Below are positions 14,371 through 25,143 of a stretch of DNA of 64,000 nucleotides, piece by piece (positions within the stretch are counted from its first letter, which is position 1; each line of letters begins with the position of its first letter). A program made the position numbers and the translations under genes. Source of the DNA: Polyodon spathula (taxonomy: Eukaryota > Chordata > Actinopteri > Acipenseriformes > Polyodontidae); NCBI RefSeq assembly GCF_017654505.1, contig NC_054538.1:55433786-55497785 (forward strand), given 5' to 3'. A model generated the notes under the pieces. It was given only the letters and a program-made list of their open reading frames with translations. It ran no database searches and had not been told where the DNA came from.

Positions 14371-14737
14371 TCGGTAGTGCTATCGGTGGATTTTGTTTTT
14401 CTTTTTCGACAGCTACCGACACTACCCAGGCAACATTAATAATGCTGATGATGTCATCAAAAAGAGGCGGATTGTCATTCTTAACCAACTGCATGCCCAT
14501 CCATAAAGTGCTTTGCGACAGGCGCCCGTATTCTCACATCATCTTACGAATTGCAATATAGACGACTTTATTTAGTTTTAAACGAAATTCGTTTTATTAC
14601 TGCAGTCGGCAAGTACTTTTATGAATAGGGCATAATGTACATGTTTAATTACAGATACTAATATCCATGTATTATAATATCCATGTATTATAATAATATA
14701 TTAAAAATAATAGATAAGATTCAGTGAGTCAAAGGAA
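13498..14737. mobile_element. repeat of unknown family, copy 1 (possible DNA transposon)
   Basis: Positions 13498-13710 match 63738-64000 in direct orientation. Positions 14372-14737 match 52554-52911 in inverted orientation at over 90% identity by eye. The motif CTATTCATAA or a close variant occurs near both presumed ends (13504 direct; 14618-14629 inverted) and inside (13680). Paired terminal and subterminal motifs of this kind are typical of DNA transposons. No transposase frame is visible. The body contains a T-run at 14176 and a (TTA)n tract at 14306-14371. The right boundary is uncertain, because homology with the second copy runs about 100 bp past the terminal-looking motif. Confidence 0.6.
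14306..14371. repeat. (TTA)n tract inside repeat copy 1
   Basis: Twenty-two TTA units. The inverted copy has its own array at the corresponding edge (52915-52965). Confidence 0.95.
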
Positions 14738-14817
14738 AATAATTTCATCTCGGGTTTCTGTGACAGTTTATAAACTACTCGACCTAACTGTCTCGTAGTT
14801 TATGACGTCCCATAAAC

Positions 14818-14820
<3 letters not shown>

Positions 14821-14876
<56 letters not shown>
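14821..14876. repeat. (GT)n microsatellite
   Basis: Twenty-eight uninterrupted GT units. Confidence 0.98.
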
Positions 14877-14877
<1 letters not shown>

Positions 14878-15559
14878 ACAGCAGCCTATAGGATGTTAAG
14901 TGAATGTTAAGTTAACATTATTTTTAAAAATGTGTGTTTCAGTCTTTTAATTAGCTTTGTATGTAAATCATATAGGCCTGCATGCATTAAAATGGTCAAA
15001 TTAAAATCATAACATTGAAGCCCAAATCCAGGCATAATTGAATGATGAAGCCTAAGTCTAAAACTTTCACAACGTGCTATTTTACTGTGATAAACACCAA
15101 GCCTAGTAAAATGAATGTGCTTTTCATACACGGGAAGTATAGCAGCAATTGATTATTTATTTGCATAGGCTATATTTTACAGTTACACATGTCTGAGTAT
15201 AACGAAAACTGTGGATTTACATTTTTAATCGGTTCATTACAGTTTTTTTTTCTCTTTTTTTGTGTTCGGTATTATATTTCGCAAAAATGACAATAAGCTC
15301 AAAAGGTGAAAGACAGTATTTTCTTTTTGCTATAGGAAGTCGGAATTGCAGGTTCCTACAAGAAAGCCTTTTTGCCATTTTTTTATCCTCCTGTCTTTTG
15401 AATAGGGGTCTGAAAATAAAGATTTCGTTAAAGACTAATGACATGCATTTGTTTTCTTGTTTTTTGTTTGTTTTGTTTGTTTGTTTGTTTGTTTGTTTAT
15501 AAGAATACATATTAGTTTGAACTGATCAAATGCCAATAATGTACATTAATGTCTGCAGA

Positions 15560-15566
<7 letters not shown>

Positions 15567-15621
<55 letters not shown>
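15567..15621. repeat. (TTA)n microsatellite
   Basis: TTA array with one break near 15594. A short (TTTG)n tract lies at 15472-15499. Confidence 0.95.
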
Positions 15622-15626
<5 letters not shown>

Positions 15627-17299
15627 GTCACATATTTACCAAAAACAGCATATTATAAAGCAATAGCAAAAATGTATATTTATTCGTAGTAAGGCACAAA
15701 AATCCCTAATGTCTTGGGGAACAGGTAGGTTGGGTTTCGATCCTGGGGTATAATAATTTCCTAATTGTAGCGCATGCAATATACATGTTGTTTGAAATAA
15801 GGAAAATACTTTTCAAGGAAATACAATCGATTAAAATTGAGTGGTAAAAGAATGGCTTGAACATTCCAAATGCAAGTGGTGAGGAACATATTCAATATTC
15901 CTCATGGATAACGGCCGTTATAGAGATGTGGTTCCTTCTAATCACGTTGTAGCATCTGCCACTTAATCAAAAAAAAAAAACAAAAACAAAAAACCAATTA
16001 TCGGTGTATCCACATATGTTTATTTCTTTGTTGGACAAAATCAACTGTTTTATATGCAATTGTATAACATAACAAATCGACTTTGTCATTATCATACAAT
16101 GTTCATTTTTTAAAAAAAGAAACATGCATATTTTAAGTTATCGTACATGCAACAGGTAACTTTTTTTTTTTTTTTTTTTTTAAATTGACAATACTTTTCA
16201 AGATCATATCAGTTGAATACAGCATAGGTATTGAATTGTTGGGTAACAGTTGTGCATCTTTAAACAGGTTCCTTTGAAGGACAGTTCAATAATCGATTTC
16301 ATAGACTACTGTTAGAACTAATAAGCATTGACAAAACTGGCCAAACAGATTAAACCATTTACATCTTCCTATATAGCCTATAGGATATCAAGTATTTAGG
16401 AATGAAACATACATTTTATGCAACATATTATAAATATATTGTAGTATTTATAAACCTTAAACTATAGCCCAATAATTATTTATAACACTTTTTTTGCTAA
16501 AATAAAGTCATATCAATAGAAATATGCAAAATTAAATATAATTTAATATATAATTTACATGAGATGTATATGATGTATAAAATGTGTAAGATGGAGGGCT
16601 AATTATTAATGAAATGATTAATGAAATACCACATTTTGTTTCGTTAAAACTACAGAGCTAGAATCCATTCACTTATTTCCACAGCATTCAGTATTCAGAT
16701 TTTTGCGAGACACGAACATACAGATACGTTTACCGGTACATGTAATTCATTTTACACGAAATAGATATTTTGCTTAACACTACAATACATATTATAAGAC
16801 ATTTATCCACAGTTCATACTTCACCTAATCAAAGTATATTACACACTCCCTAAGTAAGTAGTCTCTTTGTTTTCATGTTTTCATTAATTTTATTTATTTA
16901 TTTATTTATTGGATCAAAACGTAATTACTAATTCGTTTGCGGCTAAAAAAAAAAAAAAAAAAAAAAAAGTTTTCCAGAATAGACCAGATCGGCCACGAAC
17001 CACACGATGTATCAATCCACAAATCCAGTTTTGACTCCTCCAAAATGTGCAACAAATAACCATTTAAACAATAACCAACAGTTTGTATTTTACTGTACTG
17101 TGCTCATTTTAATGTTGATCATATGTGAGTTTTTTTGACTTGTTTAATTAAAGGATTCGGTAACTAAGTATACAATTAGTTTAAATTAAAATCAGACAGT
17201 TTGGCTAAGTATAGTGTTTTCTAGTTGTCTTGGTTTTTTGTATTCTACGGCTGAGGTGTCTCCCCATGGTGTACAATGAATATGAATAGGGCCTCCTCG
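15622..17299. other. upstream region of OLIG3, non-coding
   Basis: AT-rich sequence with A and T runs (15970, 16161, 16946). No frame or mobile element is recognised. As the 1.7 kb upstream of OLIG3 it may hold proximal regulatory sites, but nothing specific can be asserted from sequence alone. Confidence 0.55.
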
Positions 17300-17436
17300 C
17301 TAAATAGAACATTCAAAGTGTACCGCCCTGAATAATGGGCACGTCATCCAAAAAACAATCTGAATAGGAGAGCTCCTTTTGTCTCGCGGTTTTCAAGCAG
17401 CTCTATAAATACCCTGCTCCCGGTGTTAACTCAACG
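17300..17436 (+). promoter_or_regulatory. OLIG3: OLIG3 core promoter with TATA box
   Basis: TATAAAT at 17404-17410 sits in a locally GC-richer stretch. A plausible start site lies about 25-30 bases downstream in CTCAACGCAGACC (around 17431). Upstream sites visible by eye are a CRE-like CACGTCA at 17340-17346 and a SOX-type AACAAT at 17355-17360. The leader to the start codon would be about 200 bases. The start site is inferred from the TATA spacing, not mapped. Confidence 0.65.
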
Positions 17437-17478
17437 CAGACCAAGAAGTGCATCTTCACAATAAAAGCAAACAACCAA

Positions 17479-17508
17479 ATGAGTAAAGCGGAAAACAGCT
17501 CCTTATAA
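17479..17508 (+). other. short upstream ORF in the OLIG3 leader
   Basis: The only ATG in the predicted leader before the OLIG3 start opens a nine-codon frame ending in TAA, 128 bases before the main ATG. If the start site near 17431 is right, this uORF lies in the mRNA and could modulate translation. This is inference. Confidence 0.4.
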
Positions 17509-17636
17509 ATACAAATCTGGAAACCAAGAGAAGGAAAATTTCAACAACAGCATCAGGTGACCAAGGGACGAAGTGACTTTAAAAAAGATTGAAAAACAGA
17601 AAGGGAAGCGACGTCTTACCAACCAGAAGCAATACG

Positions 17637-18422
17637 ATGAATTCTGATTCCAGCTCTGTTTCCAGCAGAGCGTCATCACCAGACATGGAAGAGATGTATC
17701 ACAGAGATCAACAGCTCCGCGACGCGAGATTCAACTCCGTGTCTTCCTCTCAGAACGAGCTGCTCCAGAAGATGACAAGCGAGCACCTCTCCAGTCTAGA
17801 GGAACACATGTCAGGGGGAAGCAAGTACAAACTTAAGAAGCAGGGCTCAGAGCAAGACGTTCAGCAGCTCCGCCTGAAAATCAATGGGCGGGAGCGCAAG
17901 AGGATGCATGACTTAAACCTGGCCATGGACGGCCTGAGAGAGGTTATGCCATATGCGCACGGACCTTCGGTGAGAAAGCTCTCCAAAATCGCCACCCTGT
18001 TGCTCGCCAGAAACTACATCTTGATGCTCAACAGCTCCCTCGATGAGATGAAAAGACTGGTGGGCGAGATTTACGGTGGGCATCACTCCGCTTTTCATTG
18101 CGGGACAATAGGTCAAACCGGTTGTCACCCAGGACACTCGAACCCCCCTCACCAAGTCCTCCCGCTGCTGAGCAGTGCCATGTCATCTACCACCACGTCT
18201 ACCCTCTCCGCAGCTTTACCAGGACTTACCTCAATCCGAGCACCCCATTCCCTACTGAAGACAACACCCACACCTCCACTCCAACTGGGCAGCAGTTTCC
18301 AACACTGGGCAGGTTTACCTTGTCCCTGTACCATTTGCCAGGTACCACCACCTCCACTTTCTGCTCTTACTTCTACTGCCATGACAAGACTCTCATTACA
18401 AACAAAAGACTTAGTAAAGTAA
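17637..18422 (+). CDS. OLIG3: oligodendrocyte transcription factor 3 (bHLH)
   Basis: Nuclear class II basic helix-loop-helix repressor/activator of the OLIG family. In vertebrates OLIG3 specifies dorsal neural-tube progenitors and the most dorsal interneuron classes, binding E-boxes as a dimer. The 261-residue product opens with the family's Ser-rich N-terminus ([17 protein letters not shown]). The bHLH occupies about residues 81-140: basic region with [10 protein letters not shown] (Glu86 is the E-box-contacting position), first helix to about 104, a loop with AHGPSVRKL, then the second helix [16 protein letters not shown]. The OLIG signature [14 protein letters not shown] follows at about 143-156. 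The C-terminus keeps [20 protein letters not shown] and the final KDLVK. This suite distinguishes OLIG3 from OLIG1, OLIG2 and BHLHE22/23. Human OLIG3 is slightly longer (272 residues from memory), with an N-terminal His-rich run that is absent here. The frame is intact in one exon, as in other vertebrates. The ATG at 17637 is the first in frame; the frame extends upstream only without an ATG. Confidence 0.97.
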   Translation: MNSDSSSVSSRASSPDMEEMYHRDQQLRDARFNSVSSSQNELLQKMTSEHLSSLEEHMSGGSKYKLKKQGSEQDVQQLRLKINGRERKRMHDLNLAMDGLREVMPYAHGPSVRKLSKIATLLLARNYILMLNSSLDEMKRLVGEIYGGHHSAFHCGTIGQTGCHPGHSNPPHQVLPLLSSAMSSTTTSTLSAALPGLTSIRAPHSLLKTTPTPPLQLGSSFQHWAGLPCPCTICQVPPPPLSALTSTAMTRLSLQTKDLVK

Positions 18423-19295
18423 GATGTGAATGTATACATATATACAAAAAGACTGAAACTGAAACTAAACATGTCATTATATATGTTGTGCGTCAAGAGA
18501 ATTGGAACAGGACACCGCAACAAGATATTCGATATGTATTTACATGCATGCTTCTTTTGAAAAATACAGGGCTTTTTTTTTTATCACGTTAAGCCAAAAT
18601 TGTGTTTTATTTATTTTAAGTATTTGAACTACTTATTATAACCTTAAACTATAAATGTCTTGATGGCTGTTAATATATCAGCTTTTAATGTTCCTCTCAA
18701 CACACGTTTAAAAAAAAAAAAAAAAAAAAAAAATATTCAGCATCTATTGTCACTATATTACACAGAATCATATACTGTACGTGTTTTATACTGTTAGGGT
18801 ATTTTAGTTTTGAGACACAAAACGTGAATAACAATGAAATCTCTGGAAAAAAAATAAATATAAAATAAAATAAAACAAGTTTGCATGCATGTCTAATCCC
18901 GAGTCTGGTTTTAGAACGAATTACATAATTTGCTAGAATTAAGAATGTATTGTGTTCCTTGTAACAAGGATTTAGAGAGTGCATTCTTGTCAAAGTTTTA
19001 TTCCATTGCTGTGTATGATTTGAAATAATGGAAAATGATATGTTTTTTTCAATGTTATTATAAAATGCTGAGAATATAAATTCGTTTCTAGTCGGGGTTG
19101 TTTTTTTATATTTAATTCAGTATTGCTTATGTGGTCACAAAATGTTACAAATACTTGCTTTTGCTGGAAATATTTTGTTATGCCTCAAAGACAACATTGT
19201 GTCTTTATTTTTGTACATTCTTGATAATTATTGATATATTTATTATAACCCAGTGTTTCTGGATGAGATTTCAATAAAATCGTTTAAAAATACCC
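18423..19295 (+). other. OLIG3: OLIG3 3' untranslated region
   Basis: AU-rich sequence of about 870 bases between the stop codon and the probable poly(A) signal. It contains an A-run at 18709-18733. Several earlier AATAAA strings lie in an A-rich tract around 18850-18875 and could be alternative sites. The exact end is not mapped. Confidence 0.6.
19273..19278 (+). terminator. OLIG3: probable OLIG3 poly(A) signal
   Basis: AATAAA inside TTTCAATAAAATCG, followed within 40 bases by a T-rich stretch. It is the last strong signal before the sequence breaks into AT microsatellite, which fits the end of the transcript. Confidence 0.6.
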
Positions 19296-19543
19296 TTCAA
19301 CCCATGTCTTCAATTATCTCCAGTCCATCTGTCTGCACAAGTCATCACCTGCTACTAAGTCATTAATAATAGTTATATAGAAGTTCATGGAGAAGAAGTC
19401 GTGATGAAAGTTACTTATTATATATCAATGTTTGTCAGTGAGGTGTTGAATTCGCTCATTAGTTACAGTAAATTTCCCCGAGAATTTTATTTGTCATAAA
19501 CAGTAAAGGTAAGTGTCCCACCAGACCTGGAGGTTTTAAAGGT

Positions 19544-19578
<35 letters not shown>

Positions 19579-19609
19579 TATATATATATAATATATATAT
19601 ATATATATT
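19544..19609. repeat. (AT)n microsatellite
   Basis: AT array interrupted near 19571 and 19591. Confidence 0.95.
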
Positions 19610-19722
19610 ATAGCGTTTTTCGCAAAATAGCGAACTAACAATTGTTTTTTTATGTTATACCTTCCAAATACAGGTGTCCACAAACTGATTGATTGAACTA
19701 GATATATGTTTAGATAGATAAT

Positions 19723-19856
<134 letters not shown>

Positions 19857-20239
19857 CAATTTATATATTTATGTATTTTGTTTATTATGTATTACAAAAT
19901 ATGCATACATACAAGCACATAAAACATTTGGAGGGTTATATCCTTATTGCAGCCTGTCATCCTTCTTTTTTATAATATTTTCTCCACCCTTATCTCAAGC
20001 TAGCGCCAAATGAAATGAAGTGATTCAAGAATTAAATAAAGAGAGCAAATAAATGTCTTATTATCATTTTATTCAAATATTTCCTCATAATCAACTCATC
20101 TAAATCTAAACAATGATCATGTCTGCTAGAATATTGTAATGGAACATTGTTTTTACAAACCTTACAAATTCACAACCTTCTTAATAAATTCTTTAGCTTT
20201 GAAACTCAGTTAATTTGGGATTTTGTAATAAATTAGTTG

Positions 20240-20242
<3 letters not shown>

Positions 20243-20314
<72 letters not shown>
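20243..20314. repeat. (TAA)n array, left flank of transposon
   Basis: About 23 TAA units abut the left end of the long-TIR element. An array of the same unit resumes on its other side (21625-21661), so the element probably inserted into one array. Confidence 0.95.
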
Positions 20315-21619
20315 TGTAACACAATTTTTGTTCCTGGGTAATAAGTGTTATTTCCTAATTGCTTATGCCTCAAAAGTATAGAAAATGGCTATTATTCCCC
20401 ACAAACTTTGCTTTTGTGACCAGGACAGTGATATTTTGAAATTTACCTATTTCCAATGAGAAAACGGTCTTTTCGTTCACATAAAGTCAGAAAAAAAACA
20501 ACATATGAATCCAAATTAACATGTATTTATACTAAAGTAATACAAAAATGACTACAAAAGATTTAGAAGTGAGTAGTTTTTCGGGATTTATGATTATACT
20601 GTAAATCACTTTCACGAATCAGCCCCCAAATGTAGTCTCCCATCATGTTCTCATTATACTGTCCTTGGTAGCAGCGTTCAAAGTCCAGTATATCCTAGTG
20701 GAAGCACTCACCTTGCTCCTCCGAGTACGCTCCCATGTTCTCCTTGAATTTATCAAGATGAGCATCAAGGATATGGACTTTGAGGGACATCCTACAGCCC
20801 ATTGTGCCGTAGTTCTTCACCAGAGTCTCAACCAGCTCCACATAGTTTTCGGCCTTGTGATTGCCCAGGAAGCCCCAAACCACTGCGACAAAGCTGTTCC
20901 AAGCTGCTTTCTCCTTACTAGTGAGCTTCTTGGGGAATTCATTGCACTCCAGGATCTTCTTTATCTGTGGTCCGACGAAGACACCGGCTTTGACCTTTGC
21001 CTCAGACAGCTTAGGGAAGAAGTCTTGAAGGTACTTGAAGGCTGCCGACTCCTTATCTAGAGCTCTGACAAATTGTTTCATAAGGCCCAATTTGATGTGC
21101 AGTGGTGGCATCAGCACCTTCCGGGGGTCCACCAGTGGCTCCCACTTGACGTTGTTCCTCCCCACAGAGAACTCGGTCCGCTGTGGCCAGTCCCGCCTGT
21201 GGTAGTGCGCCTTGGTGTCCCTGCTGTCCCAAAGGCAAAGATAGCAGGGAAACTTGGTAAAACCGCCTTGGAGACCCATCAGGAATGCCACCATTGCAGC
21301 CTCTTGATGCCATCTCAGAAAAATGCAGATATATATCCACTTAGGTAGCTGGAACTAAACTGAACTGGTGGGCTTAAGGCCCCTGTATTTATACTACTAT
21401 TTATATTAGAAAGTTCTAGAAGTTACTTCAAGTTTACTCAGCACTGAATCTATCTGGAAAGTTCTGGAAAATAGGTCAATTTCAAAATATCACTGTCCTG
21501 GTCACAAAAGCAAAGTTTGTGGGGAATAATAGCCATTTTCTATACTTTTGAGGCATAAGCAATTAGGAAATAACACTTACTACCCAGGAACAAAACAAAA
21601 AAAAAAAAAAAATGTTACA
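20315..21619 (-). mobile_element. 1.3 kb DNA transposon with >120-bp terminal inverted repeats
   Basis: The left stretch from about 20330 (TTTGTTCCTGGGTAATAAG) to about 20450 reappears as reverse complement at about 21475-21596 with one mismatch over roughly 115 bases. The outer ends TGTAAC/GTTACA bring the total arm to about 130 bp, with the right arm stretched by an A-run at 21596-21612. The element is flanked on both sides by (TAA)n. It encloses a minus-strand transposon-like frame (20563-21297) that lacks its 5' part, so this copy is an internally deleted, non-autonomous derivative. I cannot assign a superfamily. Near-identical arms imply recent insertion or arm homogenisation. Confidence 0.85.
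20563..21297 (-). pseudogene. uncharacterised transposon-borne protein, truncated, one nonsense codon
   Basis: Reading leftward, a 199-codon frame starts at ATG 21294 with FLMGLQGGFTKFPCYLCLWD, which has a paired-cysteine motif (CYLC). It continues through a basic PLHIKLGLMKQFVRALD segment and a Trp/aromatic stretch, then ends at TAG (20695-20697) after GECFH. The same frame stays open for 43 more codons beyond this stop, to TAA at 20563-20565, and carries NENMMGDYIWGL. One nonsense change therefore separates two parts of one protein. I have seen such sequences among uncharacterised proteins repeated in fish and invertebrate genomes; I believe this is the C-terminal part of a transposase, but the family name is unknown to me. 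No start for the full protein lies upstream, because the adjoining DNA is terminal-repeat sequence. Confidence 0.75.
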
Positions 21620-21623
21620 CGGT

Positions 21624-21624
<1 letters not shown>

Positions 21625-21661
<37 letters not shown>
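21625..21661. repeat. (TAA)n array, right flank of transposon
   Basis: Continuation of the (TAA)n array on the other side of the long-TIR element. Confidence 0.95.
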
Positions 21662-21662
<1 letters not shown>

Positions 21663-24531
21663 GAAAGCTATGCAACTTGGAATTCAAGGCTTGGCCTCTA
21701 GAGCAGGGGAGAGAGAGAGAGAAAAGGACAGGCCAGACTCCAACCAAGGACCCTTCCCTATGGAATCGACGCTAGCCCTAATGGCCTCAGGGCCCCTGAA
21801 TACACAGTCCCAACTTCTTGGAGAGTCGTTATAGGCTCGGCCTTGCAACTGGGTCCCAGTTGGCGACCGGGGTCCCCTCAGAGGAAGGAACAAAGCCTTG
21901 ACATAAGAACACAAAAAATTGTTAGTTATGGGACTCCTGCACTAGATTAAGAAGGCTACGTCCCGGTAGGGTAAAGGAGGCAGTAAGGCAAGATATATAA
22001 CTCATGAGCTGAAAGAATAGTGTGGCCGGTGGTCCTCTCTGACCACACGAAGATCCTGCAGTTGCTGGAACTCTAGGTTGGGGAAGTGAGACTCACTATC
22101 CCCCCAGAGTGGACCGACACAGAGGCATGCAGCATATGAAGAAAGTGAGGAGGAGGAGGAGGAGGAGGAGAAGGAGGAGGAGAAGAAAAAAAGCAAAATG
22201 CAAGAGAGTGAGCCAAACTCTGATTGTTCTTAAATAGGGAGTCTACAGTATGACGATAGAAAGATGGAATTAGTCAACCATGATGGGCAGGTGAAATTAG
22301 GAAATAGCAAAGCCCTGCTTTACACCACCCGCATTTCGCAAATTAACATTTAAAATATTATTGATTTATCTTTAGCACTGGGGCTCATTTACACCATTTT
22401 ACAGTTAAACTATACAGGATCTACAGGGAATATCTTATTTGTAATCTCATGACCACTAAAAAAAGGTCATACAATCATAATAAATGTGAACCTCAAAACT
22501 CCAGAAATCCAACACATTTGTACCAGTTATTGTTTTAGTTTTTTTTTTCTCCCAAATTAAGGGGATATTATTGTTGATACTAGGAACAGTTACTGATGTA
22601 TGTATGTATGTATGTATGTATGTATGTATGTATGTGTGTATGTGTGTATGTATTCTTTAACCAAAACCCATTGAGACAGAGGCTTCATTTACAATAGTGT
22701 TCTGGCAAGATGGTCTGAAACAGACAGCAGTAATTTGGCATCATTAAAAACAACATCAATCTAAAAGACACTATCACACATTCAATATGGTATCAGAAAT
22801 AATTACACTTTAACAGCTTACAGTCCCACAAAGTAAGTTATATAACATAAAAAATGAGGTTCAGTAAGCAGTTTGTAGCCTACAATATGTACCTACAAAT
22901 AAATAGATAAATAAATAAACACAACAGAGTTTAAAGAATGAACTAACTTTAATATATTTACAAATCACCATAGATTCATCTTGTCTGCTGCCTATGCAGC
23001 CGCAGATATTTATCAAGTTGTAAGGATGTGAGGGACCGAACAGTATCTGACGAGGGAAACATGTAATGGGTGTAGCTGCTACAATCCCCTTTAATTCATT
23101 CCATTAACAGATCAGATGGAGGGTATCAAAATGTACGTTTGTGGAGATTACAAGCTAATTGTTCATGGGGGAACAAGGCGAGGAACGCATCAGAGAGAAA
23201 GTGAGGATTACAGGACCCTATTCTTAAAAGATGTAAATGAGACTGAATTAAAAAGCCTTTTATAACTTTATAGCTGCGAAGCTCAAGTTCATCCTCAAAG
23301 TAGCTATTTTAGACTGGGCGAATGAAAAGAGGGGTTGAGAATATCACTTTGTTTATTTTATGACACAAACGGTTACAGAGATTGTATAGGGACCGAGAAA
23401 GGAGGTACAAGATGGGCTGTGAGAAAAATGTATTCAAATAGGGGCTTGTACTTTATGTATTACAGGATGAATGATGCTAGACAGGACTGGGTACAATAAT
23501 TAAAAGTAGTCACCTTTTATTCTATTATTTTATTATTTTTCTCTAAATACAGTACCTGCTTGAAAACATGATACATAAAGTTATAATCAAATTGCATTTA
23601 CCTAATCAATCTGATGTCTGAAATCACTCAGCTGTTAAAGAACATTTTGATAAGATGGGGAAATAAACCCAATGAAAAAGAAAAAAATGCAACACATTAA
23701 CTGGAACTAAAATTTTAAACACATCATAACCAATCCTCCTTCAGTAACTTCCTAAAGTCAAAGACAGCATATGGCAGGATGAAATGTGCCATTGAGATAG
23801 GCCTAATCATAAGAACATCTAATGATGCTTTGTTTTTGTTTTTTTCACTTGTGATTATAAGCCAAACGCAGTCCTTGAAAATGGAATGATTTCAATGAAA
23901 CCTGCAGATGGTTATTTGTTGCACCTATCTCATTTTGAGAAACCCAGACTACAGTAATGTAAATAATGCATTATGGTTCAAAACAAATAGGTGTAAGATC
24001 TCTAAGCAATATGTTTTCCAGCCATTGACTTGTACAGTAGGGCTATTCACAACTAGGTTTAGCCTATTATAGGCCTATATAGTTATGCATTTGTTCGTTT
24101 TTAATATTTATGGTGGTTTTAGTTTGACCAGTGTAATTTGCACTTGTACGTTATGTATTTAGGGTTTCCTTGTAACAATAATATTTAGGGTTTCCTTGAT
24201 TTATGTTTCTTCATTGCTGAATATACGGGTAGTGTCAACCAATAATAATACCAAAAAACCTCTTCAGTTTACGTAATTTAATAAAGCAAATGTTTCTACA
24301 ACAGAACCCCAAAGCTATACTTCCATTCAGTGTCTGAATTTGTCTGTATGTTAGTAAAAATACACTATATATAAACTGGGCATAGATGTTTTGCAATACT
24401 ACAGAGCCTTTACTGGTCCTGGTACTACAGGCCTTATTCTGGCTCAAGGCCTACTTGTGTTACTTTAAAATAGCTGAGTTGTTGAAGTTCATTGCAGATT
24501 GTAGTTAATGAAAACCTTCCCTGTAGGACGC
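21662..24531. other. non-coding with GGA and GTAT microsatellites
   Basis: No gene is recognised. It contains a GGA-rich tract (22147-22185) and a (GTAT)n array (22596-22651). From about 22980 to 23420 the sequence is unique-looking and free of simple repeats, with several homeodomain-type ATTA cores; this is a possible regulatory block. A 20-bp direct duplication around ATTTAGGGTTTCCTTG lies near 24158 and 24182. Confidence 0.55.
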
Positions 24532-25138
24532 TGTGAGGAAGTGCCCGCCCCTGTGTATATTTTCTGTTATGTTGTGTGTTTAATGTTGGTGTATAGTCAT
24601 TGGTACACAGGATATAAACGGGTCTGTGTAACACGAGTGTTTAAAATGTATATTTGTATTTAGGCATGAGGATTGCACAGCACTTCACGTGCAAGTAAAA
24701 AGTAATAATATGTGAGCACGGGGAATTGCACTTTATTAATTCACATGCAGTTGTACCGAGACTCCAATTGAATGATTGATTAGCAATCGAGTCTTGGTAC
24801 AGCTGCATAAAAACAGCATGCTTTCACCCACTCGCGGTTGTGTGTTCAAGAGTGGAGAACGGGGGAGAGAGAGAGAAAGAGACCGAGAGATAAGTGTAAA
24901 TATAGATCTCAATTGTTGTGTAGCGTTCGTCCACTCGGTGTTTTGTCCGTGTCTATTATTTTTGTTTGTCTATTTATTTTGGCCTCATGTACCGTGTGCT
25001 GTTTTGTTACAAACCTTTTATTTTCTGCCTGTTGTATTATTAAACTGCGCATCAGCTCCTTCACCACTTCAACAGCTGTGTGCAGAGTCAGTTCCTGTTT
25101 CTGGTCTGTCGTCACCCACTTCGGCCGTCCTTGTGACA
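24532..25138 (+). mobile_element. solo LTR (Gypsy-like) with GACGC target duplication
   Basis: The segment starts TGTGAGGAAG and ends CCTTGTGACA, so it has TG...CA termini. It is flanked by the identical pentamer GACGC at 24527-24531 and 25139-25143, a 5-bp target duplication typical of Gypsy-type integration. Inside lie a TATA-like CATAAAAA (24806-24813), an ATTAAA poly(A)-like signal (25039-25044) and an 18-bp hairpin with two mismatches (24747-24764 with 24789-24806). No internal gag-pol sequence is attached, so LTR-LTR recombination has probably left a solo copy. The overlapping frames at 24776-25182 are not coding. Confidence 0.85.
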
Positions 25139-25143
25139 GACGC

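Noticed and set aside
17589..17636. N-terminal extension of OLIG3
   Set aside because: It begins at TTG with no in-frame ATG, and the OLIG family N-terminus starts exactly at 17637.
17913..18523. Antisense frames over OLIG3
   Set aside because: Shadows of the GC-richer coding strand, without recognisable domains.
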